This document shows positions 25,367 to 34,580 of a DNA stretch of 64,000 nucleotides, one piece after another. The notes under the pieces were generated by a model that was not told the DNA's origin, ran no database searches, and saw only the letters and a program-made list of their open reading frames with translations. Every line of letters starts with the position of its first letter. Within the stretch, counting starts at the first letter, position 1. The DNA comes from Legionella anisa (lineage in GTDB: Bacteria > Pseudomonadota > Gammaproteobacteria > Legionellales > Legionellaceae), in contig NZ_LNXS01000006.1 in the NCBI RefSeq assembly GCF_001467525.1, positions 18,438 through 82,437 on the forward strand. Direction: 5' to 3'. Position numbers and translations under genes: made by a program.

Positions 25367-27523
25367 ATGATGGGATTCCTTCATATATCACCAGATGAAC
25401 ATTTAAAACGGGTAATGGGTAATCCAAGTGATTTAATCCTAAAGCAACGTGAGTTATCGGAGGCAACTTATCCGCTTTTGGTTTCTTATTTAGTGTGGCT
25501 CAGAAGACTTAATGCGATTCAAAATAAAAATGATGTAATTCGTCAAAATGAACAACTTTTTGATGAGTTTGTCTACTTGTGCGAACATAATTTACTTTTT
25601 TTTCTGACTGTTAGTGGTCGTTTTGATATCATTCGCGAGCTTTTCAAAGATAAAGATTTATTGGCAAAAGAAGTTGCATTGCTTGAAGAAATCGAAAAAG
25701 AACATGCTCAGGCCACAGCAGCTAATCTCCAGAATTTTGTGTTTATCCCCAGAAAAAAAGAATCATCAACACTCCTATCTGAAGTACCTAAACCATTACC
25801 TCTTCCTACATCTGAATGGGAAAAGTCACTTTATGGCATAACTAATATGAGTTTGTATCAATATTATGAAGAGGAAATGAAACGAATTACTTATATCCAT
25901 CATATAAAACAAATTAAACTCGTGGACACCTCTTATGAGGAACATATTTCCTTGATGCAAAAGGCGGTAAACTTAATTTCCCAAGATGAAAATATTTCTG
26001 GAGAAACAAAACAAAAGGCGATAACACTTTATAACAAATTAATTGCAATAAAAAATGAGCTGGAAGCGGAGTATCCTGATGTGTCTCTAGTGGATGCCGC
26101 CTCATCAGAGATAGAGGCCATTGAGAAACAGTACCAAGTGAAACAAGAAAAACTTAAAGAAGCTCAAGAGGCTCTCCAGTCCTTTTTTGAAGAGGTTCGT
26201 CACGAAGCGCCACAATTGCAAACGATTTATGAAGAACATCAAGAAATTGTCAGAAACTTTGAAAAAGAAAGCCAAGCAATTCAAATTGAGTGGAAGAAAG
26301 AGATGGAGATGCTATCAACTCATTATGAAAATGCACGTGTTGATGCTTTAAAAGATATAGACAGTAGTTTGAGTTTAATCATAGATGAATTAAAAAAATG
26401 TCCCGTGGACGAATTGAATGAAGAACAAATCAACACATTGGATGCTACGTTGATTCAATTACAAGAGTATAAAGAGAAACTAAAAACAGTTGAGGGTTAT
26501 GAGTCTACCCAAGTTTTATTAAGTGCATGCAATAAAGATTTAGATACAATAGTGAGTATTATTAGACCTGCATTATCAGAGGAGGCAAAAAAACGTTTTG
26601 ACCTCAATGTAAACTTAATGAAAGATATGTTTGCTGCACCACAAGATAGCGCCAAGCACTTGATTTCGACTCCAGATAATTCATTACAAGAAACGATTGA
26701 TAGGGGGGCTGAATCTTTTAAACCCAACGTCACTGTTCCTTTGCCTGTAGAGCAAGTCGTTGACTTAAAATCAAGTACGTCTACTATTGAGCATGAGAAG
26801 ATAGAGGAGTCTCAACCCGAAGGTAAAAAACTTAAAACGGTCCATTTACCTGAGGAGCAAGTCCAAGTCGTTGACGTAAAATCAAGTACTCCTACTATTG
26901 AGCATGAGAAGATAGAGGAGTCTCAACCCGAAGGTGAAAAACTTAAAACGGACCATTTACCTGAAGAGCTAGTCCAGGTCGTTGACGTAAAATCAAGTAC
27001 GTCTACTATTGAGCTTGTGGCGATAGAACAGCATCAATCAGAAGTTTCTGAGGGTGAAAAAACTGAAACGATCCAGTTACCAGAGCGAAACAGTGAAACA
27101 GAATCAAGTAAACCTATTGAGGTTACAAGTACGAAATGGCATGAATCCGAAGATCCTAAAAAATCAGAACACGTTGAACGATATCGATTTTTTATGAATT
27201 CTATAAGGGACGGGACTGAACTTATTGAATTTGATCCGGAGAAACAGCGCAATTATGAATCCGCCCTAAAAGAGCTATCCAATGTTTTAAGCGACTTACA
27301 TGCAGAAGTCGAGCCAGAAATTTCAGAAAAAATAAAAAAAATCGAAATTCTTATTAACGCTGCAAAATCAATGGGATTTGATAAAGCAAGCCCGTCACAT
27401 ATTCAGAAAATTTGTAATGCATGTGATTTAGGCATTGATTATGAACCCTTGAGTCTTGTAAAAGATAATCTTGCCTCAATGTTTCATTTCCCAAGTAGCC
27501 AGCAAAACAATGTGGGAATGTAG
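25367..27523 (+). CDS. Coiled-coil protein with tandem repeats (718 aa); candidate effector
   Basis: Residues about 1-110 are a helical domain. Residues about 225-420 are a long coiled coil (EIEAIEKQYQVKQEKLKEAQ and following). Residues about 460-570 contain three tandem repeats of 35-37 residues built on VVDVKSSTSTIEHEKIEESQ with a PEG.KLKT..LPEE half. A short helical domain (residues about 610-700) ends the protein. There is no signal peptide. The family is not recognised. Coiled coils, variable tandem repeats and the genomic setting fit a translocated effector, but that is inference. The repeat DNA (about 26750-27070) is nearly identical between the first two units, so copy number may vary between strains. 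Confidence 0.65.
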   Translation: MMGFLHISPDEHLKRVMGNPSDLILKQRELSEATYPLLVSYLVWLRRLNAIQNKNDVIRQNEQLFDEFVYLCEHNLLFFLTVSGRFDIIRELFKDKDLLAKEVALLEEIEKEHAQATAANLQNFVFIPRKKESSTLLSEVPKPLPLPTSEWEKSLYGITNMSLYQYYEEEMKRITYIHHIKQIKLVDTSYEEHISLMQKAVNLISQDENISGETKQKAITLYNKLIAIKNELEAEYPDVSLVDAASSEIEAIEKQYQVKQEKLKEAQEALQSFFEEVRHEAPQLQTIYEEHQEIVRNFEKESQAIQIEWKKEMEMLSTHYENARVDALKDIDSSLSLIIDELKKCPVDELNEEQINTLDATLIQLQEYKEKLKTVEGYESTQVLLSACNKDLDTIVSIIRPALSEEAKKRFDLNVNLMKDMFAAPQDSAKHLISTPDNSLQETIDRGAESFKPNVTVPLPVEQVVDLKSSTSTIEHEKIEESQPEGKKLKTVHLPEEQVQVVDVKSSTPTIEHEKIEESQPEGEKLKTDHLPEELVQVVDVKSSTSTIELVAIEQHQSEVSEGEKTETIQLPERNSETESSKPIEVTSTKWHESEDPKKSEHVERYRFFMNSIRDGTELIEFDPEKQRNYESALKELSNVLSDLHAEVEPEISEKIKKIEILINAAKSMGFDKASPSHIQKICNACDLGIDYEPLSLVKDNLASMFHFPSSQQNNVGM
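26750..27070 (+). repeat. Tandem repeat inside the 718-residue coiled-coil protein
   Basis: Units begin near 26750, 26855 and 26966, giving periods of 105 and 111 bases; the 6-base difference is an extra Val-Gln. Units 1 and 2 differ at few positions, while unit 3 diverges in its second half. The frame is kept throughout. Confidence 0.8.
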
Positions 27524-27612
27524 TACATTTCGCCCAGTATTCGGAATATTATATGACATCATGCCCTTTTTTTGGTATAATATGACCAATTTTTTATAAT
27601 AGGGAGAGAAAA

Positions 27613-28389
27613 ATGCCGTCAATTCATGAAGATGCATTATGGGAAGCTGTAAATAAAAAAGAATATGAAAAGGTTAAAAAACTGATTACCGACCATCCAG
27701 AGTTGGTGAACGCAGTAAATTCCAACGGCAGGACTCTTCTTATGAGAGTTGTGCTTGCTCTAGTTCCACCATTAGACCTAATTCAATTTATTGCAATACA
27801 TCCTGATCTTAGTTTTGAAAATAAAAGCCTTGAGACTACCCAAACTACTGTTGGAGCAATTTTATCCACAGGACGCCCTGATATATTGGAAATTTTTGCT
27901 AAAGATCCACGCATAATTTTTGATAGTGATCAGTTGGCCTATACGACAGCCAAGAAAAATTTGGAAAGAGCAACAAAAGGCAAGGTAGAAAACTATACGA
28001 AAATGCTTATCATCATTCGTGATGCGACCATACGTCATGCAATTGCAACCGATAATCCTACCTTACTCGAGCGATTAGAAAACGAAGGGGATAATCTGTC
28101 TAATGCATTGAGCGATGGAAAACTTCCTGTACGTTTAATCACTAAAGAGAATCCTGCTCCTAAAGTGAAATTATGGTTTCAATCGCAAATTGGAAAAAAT
28201 GGAACGAGTATTGGAACTCATGTTGATTCATTTTTTGTTCATACCCATGAAATGCAAAAAACAAAAGAACAAATGGAAGAGCTTAACCGTCGTAAATTGG
28301 AAGATAATATCAAATTGCTCGATAAGACTTATACGAGTACTTTAGAAAGTATGGATAGGGTTGTGAGCACCATTAGCCTCTCAAGCTAA
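27613..28389 (+). CDS. Ankyrin-repeat-like protein (258 aa)
   Basis: The N-terminal half reads as degenerate ankyrin units: ALWEAVNKKEYEKVKKLI then HPELVNAVNSNGRTLLMRVV (residues about 8-48), followed by a weaker pair around DILEIFAKDPR and ERLENEGDNLSNAL. The C-terminal 60 residues form a charged helix (KTKEQMEELNRRKLEDNIKL). No signal peptide is present. GGGAGAG lies eight bases before the ATG, a good ribosome site. Ankyrin proteins are common Legionella effectors that bind host proteins, which fits the neighbouring coiled-coil genes; no specific partner can be named. Confidence 0.65.
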   Translation: MPSIHEDALWEAVNKKEYEKVKKLITDHPELVNAVNSNGRTLLMRVVLALVPPLDLIQFIAIHPDLSFENKSLETTQTTVGAILSTGRPDILEIFAKDPRIIFDSDQLAYTTAKKNLERATKGKVENYTKMLIIIRDATIRHAIATDNPTLLERLENEGDNLSNALSDGKLPVRLITKENPAPKVKLWFQSQIGKNGTSIGTHVDSFFVHTHEMQKTKEQMEELNRRKLEDNIKLLDKTYTSTLESMDRVVSTISLSS

Positions 28390-28415
28390 ATTTATTTGAT
28401 TGAATCAGCGAGTAG

Positions 28416-28436
28416 GTTGGGTCGTTTCGACCCAAC
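28416..28436. terminator. Hairpin after the ankyrin-like gene
   Basis: GTTGGGTCG and CGACCCAAC form a perfect 9-bp stem around TTT. It lies 27 bases after the stop codon. The same GTTGGGTCG palindrome occurs widely in bacterial intergenic DNA, so it may be a repeat used as a terminator. Confidence 0.6.
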
Positions 28437-28542
28437 AACTTCAACTCACAATCACTCATTGTTGATGATTTAATTTATCTTGTAACCCATCCATAAATCA
28501 TTTAATTTGCTTTATTAAAAAAATTCCAGGGACAATTATACC

Positions 28543-28818
28543 GTGTGGTATCAACACGATGAAGAAGGATTAATCCTTCATGTATATGTTCAGCCAGGCG
28601 CTAAAAAAACAGAGATTGTCGGGATTCATGAGGGTGAACTTAAAATTCGCTTGAATATTCCACCAATTGAAGGTCGTGCCAATAAAGCATTGTTGAAGTA
28701 TATTGCACAAATATTTAAGGTACCGGCAAGAAACGTTATATTACAACGCGGGGATAAATCAAGACATAAAATACTTAGGGTTATCGGTAGTGGGGTAGCA
28801 CCTGATGATTTGTTTTGA
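28543..28818 (+). CDS. YggU/DUF167 family protein
   Basis: This 91-residue protein is typical of the small conserved DUF167 family: GLILHVYVQPGAKKTEIVG, LKIRLNIPPIEGRANKALL and the end VILQRGDKSRHKILRV. The biochemical role of the family is not established. The start is a GTG (28543) because the conserved WYQHDEEG begins directly after it and no ATG lies upstream in frame. It precedes a run of small conserved genes on the same strand. Confidence 0.88.
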   Translation: MWYQHDEEGLILHVYVQPGAKKTEIVGIHEGELKIRLNIPPIEGRANKALLKYIAQIFKVPARNVILQRGDKSRHKILRVIGSGVAPDDLF

Positions 28819-28877
28819 ATCGTAATGTAATATTTTGCGATAGTAAAAAATAATAAATAATTTATCATTTGAACACT

Positions 28878-29297
28878 ATGAAAATTGAACAGTTTCCCAT
28901 CTCCATTAATACCTCAGGCCGAGGCACGCAGGATATAACTGATGAAATAATAAATATTCTCTCAAAAGCCTCAATACAACAGGGCTTATGCCATTTATTT
29001 CTCAAACATACCAGCGCTTCTTTAATGCTTTGTGAAAATTATGATCCTCAAGTTCGTATGGATCTGGAAAATTTCCTGGTTCGATTAGTTCCTGATGGTG
29101 ATCCTCTTTTTAAACATGTGATTGAAGGTAAGGATGATATGCCTGCACATGTTCGCACCGTGCTAACTCAAACAAGCTTAACTATCCCCATCCAAAATGG
29201 AAAATTAGCTTTGGGGACATGGCAAGGAATCTATCTTTACGAGCATCGCTATCAATCACAAAAACGTCATCTGATTATTACTGTTGCAGGAGACTAG
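28878..29297 (+). CDS. YjbQ/UPF0047 family protein
   Basis: The 139-residue product carries the UPF0047 signatures: LFLKHTSASLMLCENYDP (His and Asn region), HVIEGKDDMPAHVRTVL and LGTWQGIYLYEHR. These supply conserved histidines for a metal site in a trimeric fold. E. coli YjbQ has weak thiamine-phosphate synthase activity; the physiological role is unclear. I took ATG 28878 rather than the TTG at 28869. It lies 59 bases after the YggU gene on the same strand. Confidence 0.88.
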   Translation: MKIEQFPISINTSGRGTQDITDEIINILSKASIQQGLCHLFLKHTSASLMLCENYDPQVRMDLENFLVRLVPDGDPLFKHVIEGKDDMPAHVRTVLTQTSLTIPIQNGKLALGTWQGIYLYEHRYQSQKRHLIITVAGD

Positions 29298-29361
29298 TCA
29301 AGCGTTTTTGGTATACTATGGCCAACAGACCCTAATTAATTTTTTTTGAATTGGAAAAAAT

Positions 29362-29706
29362 ATGCCCCAGATACCTCAATGCCCTAAATGTAATTCAGAA
29401 TATACTTATGAAGATGGTAGTCAATTCATTTGTCCAGAATGTTCCTATGAATGGTCGAAAGATGGTATAGAAGAGCATGTTCATGATGAGCAACGAATTA
29501 TTAAAGATGCGCATGGTCAGATTCTCCAAGATGGGGATACAGTGACAGTAATTAAAGATTTAAAAATAAAAGGGTCATCCCAGGTAGTCAAAGTTGGTAC
29601 TAAAGTAAAAAATATTCGCTTGGTTGATGGTGATCATGATATCGATTGTAAAATTGAGGGAATTGGTCCCATGAAATTAAAATCTCAATTTGTAAAGAAG
29701 GGATAG
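29362..29706 (+). CDS. yjdM: YjdM/PhnA-type zinc-ribbon protein
   Basis: This 114-residue protein has an N-terminal zinc ribbon with two Cys pairs (CPKCNSEY and CPECSYEW, residues about 8-31) and the conserved C-terminal beta domain ([41 protein letters not shown]). It is the small protein once called PhnA; it is not a phosphonoacetate hydrolase, and its role is unknown. The stop is three bases before the next gene's ATG, so the two are probably co-transcribed. Confidence 0.9.
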   Translation: MPQIPQCPKCNSEYTYEDGSQFICPECSYEWSKDGIEEHVHDEQRIIKDAHGQILQDGDTVTVIKDLKIKGSSQVVKVGTKVKNIRLVDGDHDIDCKIEGIGPMKLKSQFVKKG

Positions 29707-29709
29707 GCG

Positions 29710-30363
29710 ATGCATAAACCGCTGCACATTACTTTTTTATTTTATGAAGGAATGACTGTTCTGGATGCAATTGGCCCTTATGAGGTACTAAGTCGTTTGC
29801 CAGAAGTTGTAGTGCAGCGGGTTGCTCTAAATTCCGGACCAGTACGTGCATGCTCCGGACTAACTCTGATTGCTGAACATGCATTAGCCGATATTTTACA
29901 TACCGATGTTCTGTTGGTTCCAGGGGCTGGTAATGCAACTGCATTGCGTGAATTTCCTGAAATTCTCGCATGGGTTAAAGCAACTCATGAACATACATTA
30001 TGGACTACCTCAGTATGTACTGGAAGTTTGATCTTAGGCGCGGCAGGGATTTTATCGGGAGTTAATGCAACCACTCATTGGGCAGTAATGAATCGATTGA
30101 AAAGCTGGGGAGCAATACCGACTCACAAGCGATTTGTTACAGATGGAAAAATCATTACAGCAGCTGGTGTTTCCGCAGGTATTGATATGGCTTTATATCT
30201 TGCTGCAAAACTTACTGATGAAAATATAGCACAAAGTTTACAACTTGGTTTGGAGTATGATCCCGAACCACCTTTTAATTCCGGTTCACCAGAGAAAGCA
30301 CCAGAAGCACTGGTTCAATCTCTTCGTGAACGCTTGTTAAAAAATAGGTTTGAACCGGAATAA
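29710..30363 (+). CDS. DJ-1/PfpI family protein (isonitrile hydratase-like)
   Basis: The 217-residue product has the DJ-1/PfpI fold with the nucleophile elbow TTSVCTGSLILGAAG (Cys near residue 103) and the downstream THWAVMNRLKSWGA motif, with a conserved His close to it. This subgroup includes Pseudomonas isonitrile hydratase and the N-terminal domains of GlxA-type regulators, but no AraC helix-turn-helix domain follows here, so it is the stand-alone enzyme form. The substrate is unknown. It starts three bases after the YjdM gene. Confidence 0.85.
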   Translation: MHKPLHITFLFYEGMTVLDAIGPYEVLSRLPEVVVQRVALNSGPVRACSGLTLIAEHALADILHTDVLLVPGAGNATALREFPEILAWVKATHEHTLWTTSVCTGSLILGAAGILSGVNATTHWAVMNRLKSWGAIPTHKRFVTDGKIITAAGVSAGIDMALYLAAKLTDENIAQSLQLGLEYDPEPPFNSGSPEKAPEALVQSLRERLLKNRFEPE

Positions 30364-30364
30364 T

Positions 30365-30712
30365 TTAAGGCATAACGTAGATTATTAACGCAATTAATCC
30401 AGCAATGGCGATGATTGGATGAACTATTGCTGCTAATTTGGGAAGCGGCTTCCCTTTCCTAGCAAGTGTAGCCAAGGTTAATCCACCTAATGCTGCAACA
30501 ATCAAGATAATTAAGCTTGCCATAAGGAGGGACGATTGACCTGACAGAAATGTAAGCATGTACACGATCATAATGAGTAGCCCTAATCCTGCAAAAACTC
30601 CATGCAGAGCCTTTATTTTTTGATTAACAGGCCTATCTTGCAATATCGCGGTCAAAAGAAAAAAACCACAGATCACTGCAGCAAGAAATAAAACAATAGC
30701 AAGTTTTAACAT
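30365..30712 (-). CDS. Small inner-membrane protein (115 aa, four membrane segments)
   Basis: The product is almost entirely hydrophobic, with four predicted membrane segments: residues about 4-25, 40-58, 63-82 and 92-113. The loops are short and basic (LARKGKPLPK before the last segment). No enzyme motif is seen and the family is not recognised. It converges on the DJ-1 gene with only one base between the two ends. Confidence 0.7.
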   Translation of the reverse strand: MLKLAIVLFLAAVICGFFLLTAILQDRPVNQKIKALHGVFAGLGLLIMIVYMLTFLSGQSSLLMASLIILIVAALGGLTLATLARKGKPLPKLAAIVHPIIAIAGLIALIIYVMP

Positions 30713-30750
30713 ACACTCTCCTGTTTAAGAAAATCCTATCTAATAACATT

Positions 30751-30833
30751 GTAGCCTGGGTGCAGCGCAGCGGAACCCGGGAAATTGGTCCAATCAGAAT
30801 ACCCTGGGTTCCGCTGCGCTGCACCCAGGTTAC
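30751..30833. repeat. GTAGCCTGGGTG palindromic repeat, copy 3
   Basis: Arms GTAGCCTGGGTGCAGCGCAG and CTGCGCTGCACCCAGGTTAC, with inner CGGAACCCGGG / CCCTGGGTTCCG pairing. It sits 3' of the deacetylase gene and upstream of the small membrane-protein gene, both on the minus strand. Confidence 0.85.
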
Positions 30834-30848
30834 ACAATACAATGAGTT

Positions 30849-31721
30849 TTATTCAGGTGTTACGTAATTTTCTTTTAACTTAGGGAGATTTAGAAGTTCG
30901 TTTTCTAACTGTTCACCTAAAGTATCTTTTTTCAGAGAAGGGGAGAAATTGATGATTGGAGCAGGATTTTTCAGCGCCTCAGTCAAGCTGATAAATTTAT
31001 ATCCATTTTTTTGATACATTTCCAAAACATCACCTAGTGCATAACTATTTAGAAGATTTGCATGGATTAATAATATTTGTTTGGCATTTTTCCCTTGAGA
31101 GCGTTTTTCAGCCCTTAATGTTTGCTTCCATATATAAGCCAAATAGCGGGGCTTTAATTTTTGAATGTAAGCTACTCGAGAACGATATGGAACTTTATAA
31201 AGCATCGCATTAAAGTCAAAATCTTTACTGTCAATGGTTACTGGGGCAATGGTGTAATTATGCTCCTTGAGGTAATCATATACTTGTTGCTTTTTGGCTT
31301 TAGCGCCTTCTGCCAGATAGGGATAGCGAAAATATTTGGGTTGAGTCATGATTGGAGTAAGAATTTTATCGGCACGATCCAAATCAGCAAGGTATTTTTC
31401 GGCACTTATTTGATTCAGATTATAATGTGAATAAGTGTGATTGCCTAACATAAAGCCTGCTTGACGAAATTGCTCAAGAAAATCCCATTGACCCTTTTCT
31501 ATAGCTCCAGCAATCACAAAACCTGTAACTGGGACTTTATATTTTTGAAAAGTTTGCACAATTTGCGTAAAACGCTCTGTTGAACGTTCCCGATTTCCTG
31601 GAGTATTCATTCTTGAAGCAACAAGAGGCAAATCATCCATGGTAATTGCAATTTCTTTTTCATCATCAGCAAAACAAATGGAAGAAAATAATGCAATAAA
31701 AAGGAAGAGTAATTTAAGCAT
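30849..31721 (-). CDS. Secreted polysaccharide deacetylase (NodB homology)
   Basis: A 290-residue protein with a Sec signal peptide (cleavage likely after SSICFA, residue 18). The NodB motifs are present: ITMDDLP (catalytic Asp-Asp, about 26-32), GNHTYSHYN (metal-binding His pair, about 94) and YFRYPYL (about 140). The family removes acetyl groups from cell-wall or surface sugars, or acts on small amides. The mature enzyme would work in the periplasm or outside the cell. The C-terminal LLIHANLLNSYALGD carries the late His motif. Confidence 0.85.
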   Translation of the reverse strand: MLKLLFLFIALFSSICFADDEKEIAITMDDLPLVASRMNTPGNRERSTERFTQIVQTFQKYKVPVTGFVIAGAIEKGQWDFLEQFRQAGFMLGNHTYSHYNLNQISAEKYLADLDRADKILTPIMTQPKYFRYPYLAEGAKAKKQQVYDYLKEHNYTIAPVTIDSKDFDFNAMLYKVPYRSRVAYIQKLKPRYLAYIWKQTLRAEKRSQGKNAKQILLIHANLLNSYALGDVLEMYQKNGYKFISLTEALKNPAPIINFSPSLKKDTLGEQLENELLNLPKLKENYVTPE

Positions 31722-31881
31722 CGATAGTCCTTATCAAGTTCTAATAACATGGATGGTAACATAATTCGATGAATACGTTAAAAGAAGATTAGTCCGCGGG
31801 GTTTTATCAATCTCAAATCGTAACTTGAAAAACAATGACTGTTGAGAATCAACCCCAAGTGAGCGATTTGGCAAGAGATTC

Positions 31882-33384
31882 TTAAAAATTCTGGCATTTA
31901 TAAACATTAAGTGCATATTCTTTATGTCTAAAAGGGTAGGTATGAGTAGGTATTTTTTGACAGAGATCAAAATATTGTTCCAAGCAGCTCTGCCGGTCGT
32001 ATCGATCGATATACACTATTTCTTTTAGTGTTTTATCGGCAATTTTTTTCTTGATGTCAGTGCCCCATAAAGCATATTGATTTTGAGCGGTGTCACAACC
32101 CAACGTATAAATGGTCGGTTTATTTTGGAGGAAAAAGAGCATGCGTGCTGCAAACCAGCCTGATGTAAAAATCGTATCGGGTAATTGAGGGTATGTAGAA
32201 TTAAAATTCTGAATTAAATGATAAACAACAAGTTTTTTTGATTTTATCACATTGAACTTGGACGTATTGTTAATTAAAACGAAGAGGCTGATTACGGCAT
32301 AAAATAGGATCAATAAAATGGCGAATCTACGCTTATAGGTTGTGGTGGCCCAATATCCCAATAAAATTGCGCTGCTCATTAGATACGGTGTCAGCCAGAA
32401 CTCTCGAATACCAGCTTTACTGGCGGTATATAAGTAAAAACAAAGAAAAGTAATACAAACAATACGGCACAAGGTCACAATTAATGCCTTTTTCTTATCC
32501 ATTTCATGGTTTCGTACTAAAAAGGGAGGAAGAAGCATGATGTTGAGTGAGGGTACAAATAGGGTAAAGAATGTTTTTATCGCATGGTAAACGGGGTTTA
32601 CCTCATGATGGAGTTTATGAGTGGTTAACTGATAGATAAATGATTGCCAATGATTTTGATAATTCCAGAGAATAACGGGACTAAAAATAATAATGGCTAA
32701 GATAGAAGCAAAATAAAAGTGCTTTGTTTTAAAAATTGAGCGGTAAGTAAAAATTAAAAAAATAAGCAGGGATAGAATTAAAACGATTCCGGAATATTTG
32801 GATAGCATCATTAATCCGGCACTGATTCCGATTAAATAGAGAGTTCTTACGCTATTTGTCTGGATAAATCTTATAGTGAAATACAGGGTTGAGGCCCAAA
32901 ATAAAGCAAGGGGGCTTTCATAGGTGGTTTGCTGTAAAATATCCAAGGTGACAAGAGGAGAAAATAGCCATGATAACATGGCAATAAAGCTTGCTTCCTG
33001 GGATAAAATAAATCGGGCACTTTTATAAATAAACCAACTGCTGAGTGCCATTACGGTGATGCCTACACAGCTTAAAGCAAACAGATTATTTCCAAACAAC
33101 GAAGTTGCAAGCCTAATAAAATAGGCAATCATGGGCGATCCATCATAATAGGATAACGCCAAATGGCGGCTCCAGTCCCAATAATAGTACGTATCAAGAG
33201 ATAATATGTTAATGGGTGCTATCACTACTAGGATGACAAAATAGAGGGTTAAACACAGGTAAACACTTCGCGAGTTAAAAAAGTCCCACGAGATAACTTT
33301 ACTATTTGGCTGTTCCTCTGTCATATCTCTATGACCCAGTTGAATGCCTAAAGGTGAAACTATTTTCCTCAGATTCTTTATCAT
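31882..33384 (-). CDS. GT39-family membrane glycosyltransferase (ArnT/PMT-like)
   Basis: This 500-residue integral membrane protein has about ten hydrophobic segments. The first periplasmic loop begins LSLDTYYYWDWSRHLALSYYDG, the place of the catalytic acidic residue in GT39 enzymes, followed by the YESPLALFWASTLYF region. Such enzymes move a sugar from a polyprenyl-phosphate carrier to lipid A, protein or glycan at the outer face. The preceding gene (GT2-GtrA) would make and flip the carrier-linked sugar, so the two form a pathway. I used ATG 33384 with AAAGG about ten bases upstream; a GTG at 33396 is possible. The two genes are 14 bases apart. Confidence 0.85.
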   Translation of the reverse strand: MIKNLRKIVSPLGIQLGHRDMTEEQPNSKVISWDFFNSRSVYLCLTLYFVILVVIAPINILSLDTYYYWDWSRHLALSYYDGSPMIAYFIRLATSLFGNNLFALSCVGITVMALSSWFIYKSARFILSQEASFIAMLSWLFSPLVTLDILQQTTYESPLALFWASTLYFTIRFIQTNSVRTLYLIGISAGLMMLSKYSGIVLILSLLIFLIFTYRSIFKTKHFYFASILAIIIFSPVILWNYQNHWQSFIYQLTTHKLHHEVNPVYHAIKTFFTLFVPSLNIMLLPPFLVRNHEMDKKKALIVTLCRIVCITFLCFYLYTASKAGIREFWLTPYLMSSAILLGYWATTTYKRRFAILLILFYAVISLFVLINNTSKFNVIKSKKLVVYHLIQNFNSTYPQLPDTIFTSGWFAARMLFFLQNKPTIYTLGCDTAQNQYALWGTDIKKKIADKTLKEIVYIDRYDRQSCLEQYFDLCQKIPTHTYPFRHKEYALNVYKCQNF

Positions 33385-33398
33385 GAACAAGTTCACCT

Positions 33399-34580
33399 TT
33401 AGCTAGGGACAAGTTTTTCTGCCCAGATATGACGAGAATAAGTATAGTAATTTAAAAGAGAGATTAAACCTATGCCAATACCCATGATTATATTTTCGCG
33501 CAATGGTCCACTGCCAAAGCAAAGGACTCCAAGTCGTAACCAATAACTTTGCAAATTAATGATAAACACTGAATAAAGAGCGAAAAGGCTAAGGCGTTTT
33601 ATTTTTAAAGACCAGGATAACTTATGCTTTACGCCAAAAGTAAGTCTGTTATTTAAAATGAAATTATTAATGATTGCGGTACATACTGCAATTTGCGACG
33701 CATCGAATGGTGAGAACTGAAAATATTCACGTAATACATTGTAGGTAATAAATTGTACAAAAATACCCAATGATCCTACCAGACACATTTTTAAATAACG
33801 TTTGATTTCTTGATAGCGCAAAGTAAAAACAACGCGTAATGAATCGACAATACTGTTTTTAGGTAATTTGCTGTATCCGGTATTGCGATCGATAAAATCA
33901 ATGGGATACTCACGAATTTTTGCTTTATTTTTATGTAAAAGCCAAAGTAATTGCATTTTATATGCATAGTGATTCGTAAGAAATTGTTGGGGCAGAATTT
34001 TTATAAGCTGTTGTCGGCGAGTAGCACGAAAACCGCTGGTAAAATCTTTATATTTAGGGGTAAGAATTGCTCTGGCAATATAATTACCCAAAATAGAGAA
34101 TAACTTGCGATGTAATTCCCAGTTTTTCGGAATACTTCCTCCTTCCACATAACGGCTTCCCAGAACACAATCACAGGTTTGCAACATGTCCAACATAGGA
34201 CGAATATACTTGGGTTGATGGGAAAGATCCGCATCAAACTCAAAGATAATGTCCGCATTCAAAGCAACTAACGCATAATTCATGGCTTGCAAATACGCAG
34301 ACCCAAGCCCAGATTTGGTGGGTTCATTTTGTAAGTGTAATTTCGAATAATTTTTTTGTAATGAAGCAACGATTTGTTGCGTATTATCCGTAGAGGCACT
34401 ATCAAAAATTAAAATATGTATATCATAGCGCTCAATGAGTTCTACCGATGTAAAAACTTGCTCTACTGTTGTTTGAATGACGGACGCTTCATTGTGCGTC
34501 GGAATGATAATAACTACTTTCTCTTTTTCTAATGAATTTTTTTCAATGGAATCAGAGGGATTATGTGCATCAAAAATCAA
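33399..34580 (-). CDS. GT2 polyprenyl-phosphate glycosyltransferase fused to GtrA domain
   Basis: Residues about 20-245 form a dolichol-phosphate-mannose-synthase-like GT2 domain: VVIIIPTHNEASVIQTT, the metal-binding EFDADLSHQP and GSRYVEGGSIP. Residues about 260-390 form a GtrA-like domain with four membrane segments, which in other systems flips the lipid-linked sugar. The fusion thus combines synthesis and flipping, feeding the GT39 transferase downstream. The only plausible start is TTG 34580, since an in-frame stop lies just upstream and no in-frame ATG precedes the conserved domain. The sugar is unknown. Confidence 0.87.
   Translation of the reverse strand: MIFDAHNPSDSIEKNSLEKEKVVIIIPTHNEASVIQTTVEQVFTSVELIERYDIHILIFDSASTDNTQQIVASLQKNYSKLHLQNEPTKSGLGSAYLQAMNYALVALNADIIFEFDADLSHQPKYIRPMLDMLQTCDCVLGSRYVEGGSIPKNWELHRKLFSILGNYIARAILTPKYKDFTSGFRATRRQQLIKILPQQFLTNHYAYKMQLLWLLHKNKAKIREYPIDFIDRNTGYSKLPKNSIVDSLRVVFTLRYQEIKRYLKMCLVGSLGIFVQFITYNVLREYFQFSPFDASQIAVCTAIINNFILNNRLTFGVKHKLSWSLKIKRLSLFALYSVFIINLQSYWLRLGVLCFGSGPLRENIIMGIGIGLISLLNYYTYSRHIWAEKLVPS

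Noticed and set aside
26750..27070. CRISPR array
   Set aside because: The repeats are 105-111 bases long, contiguous, in frame and within a coding sequence; there are no spacers.
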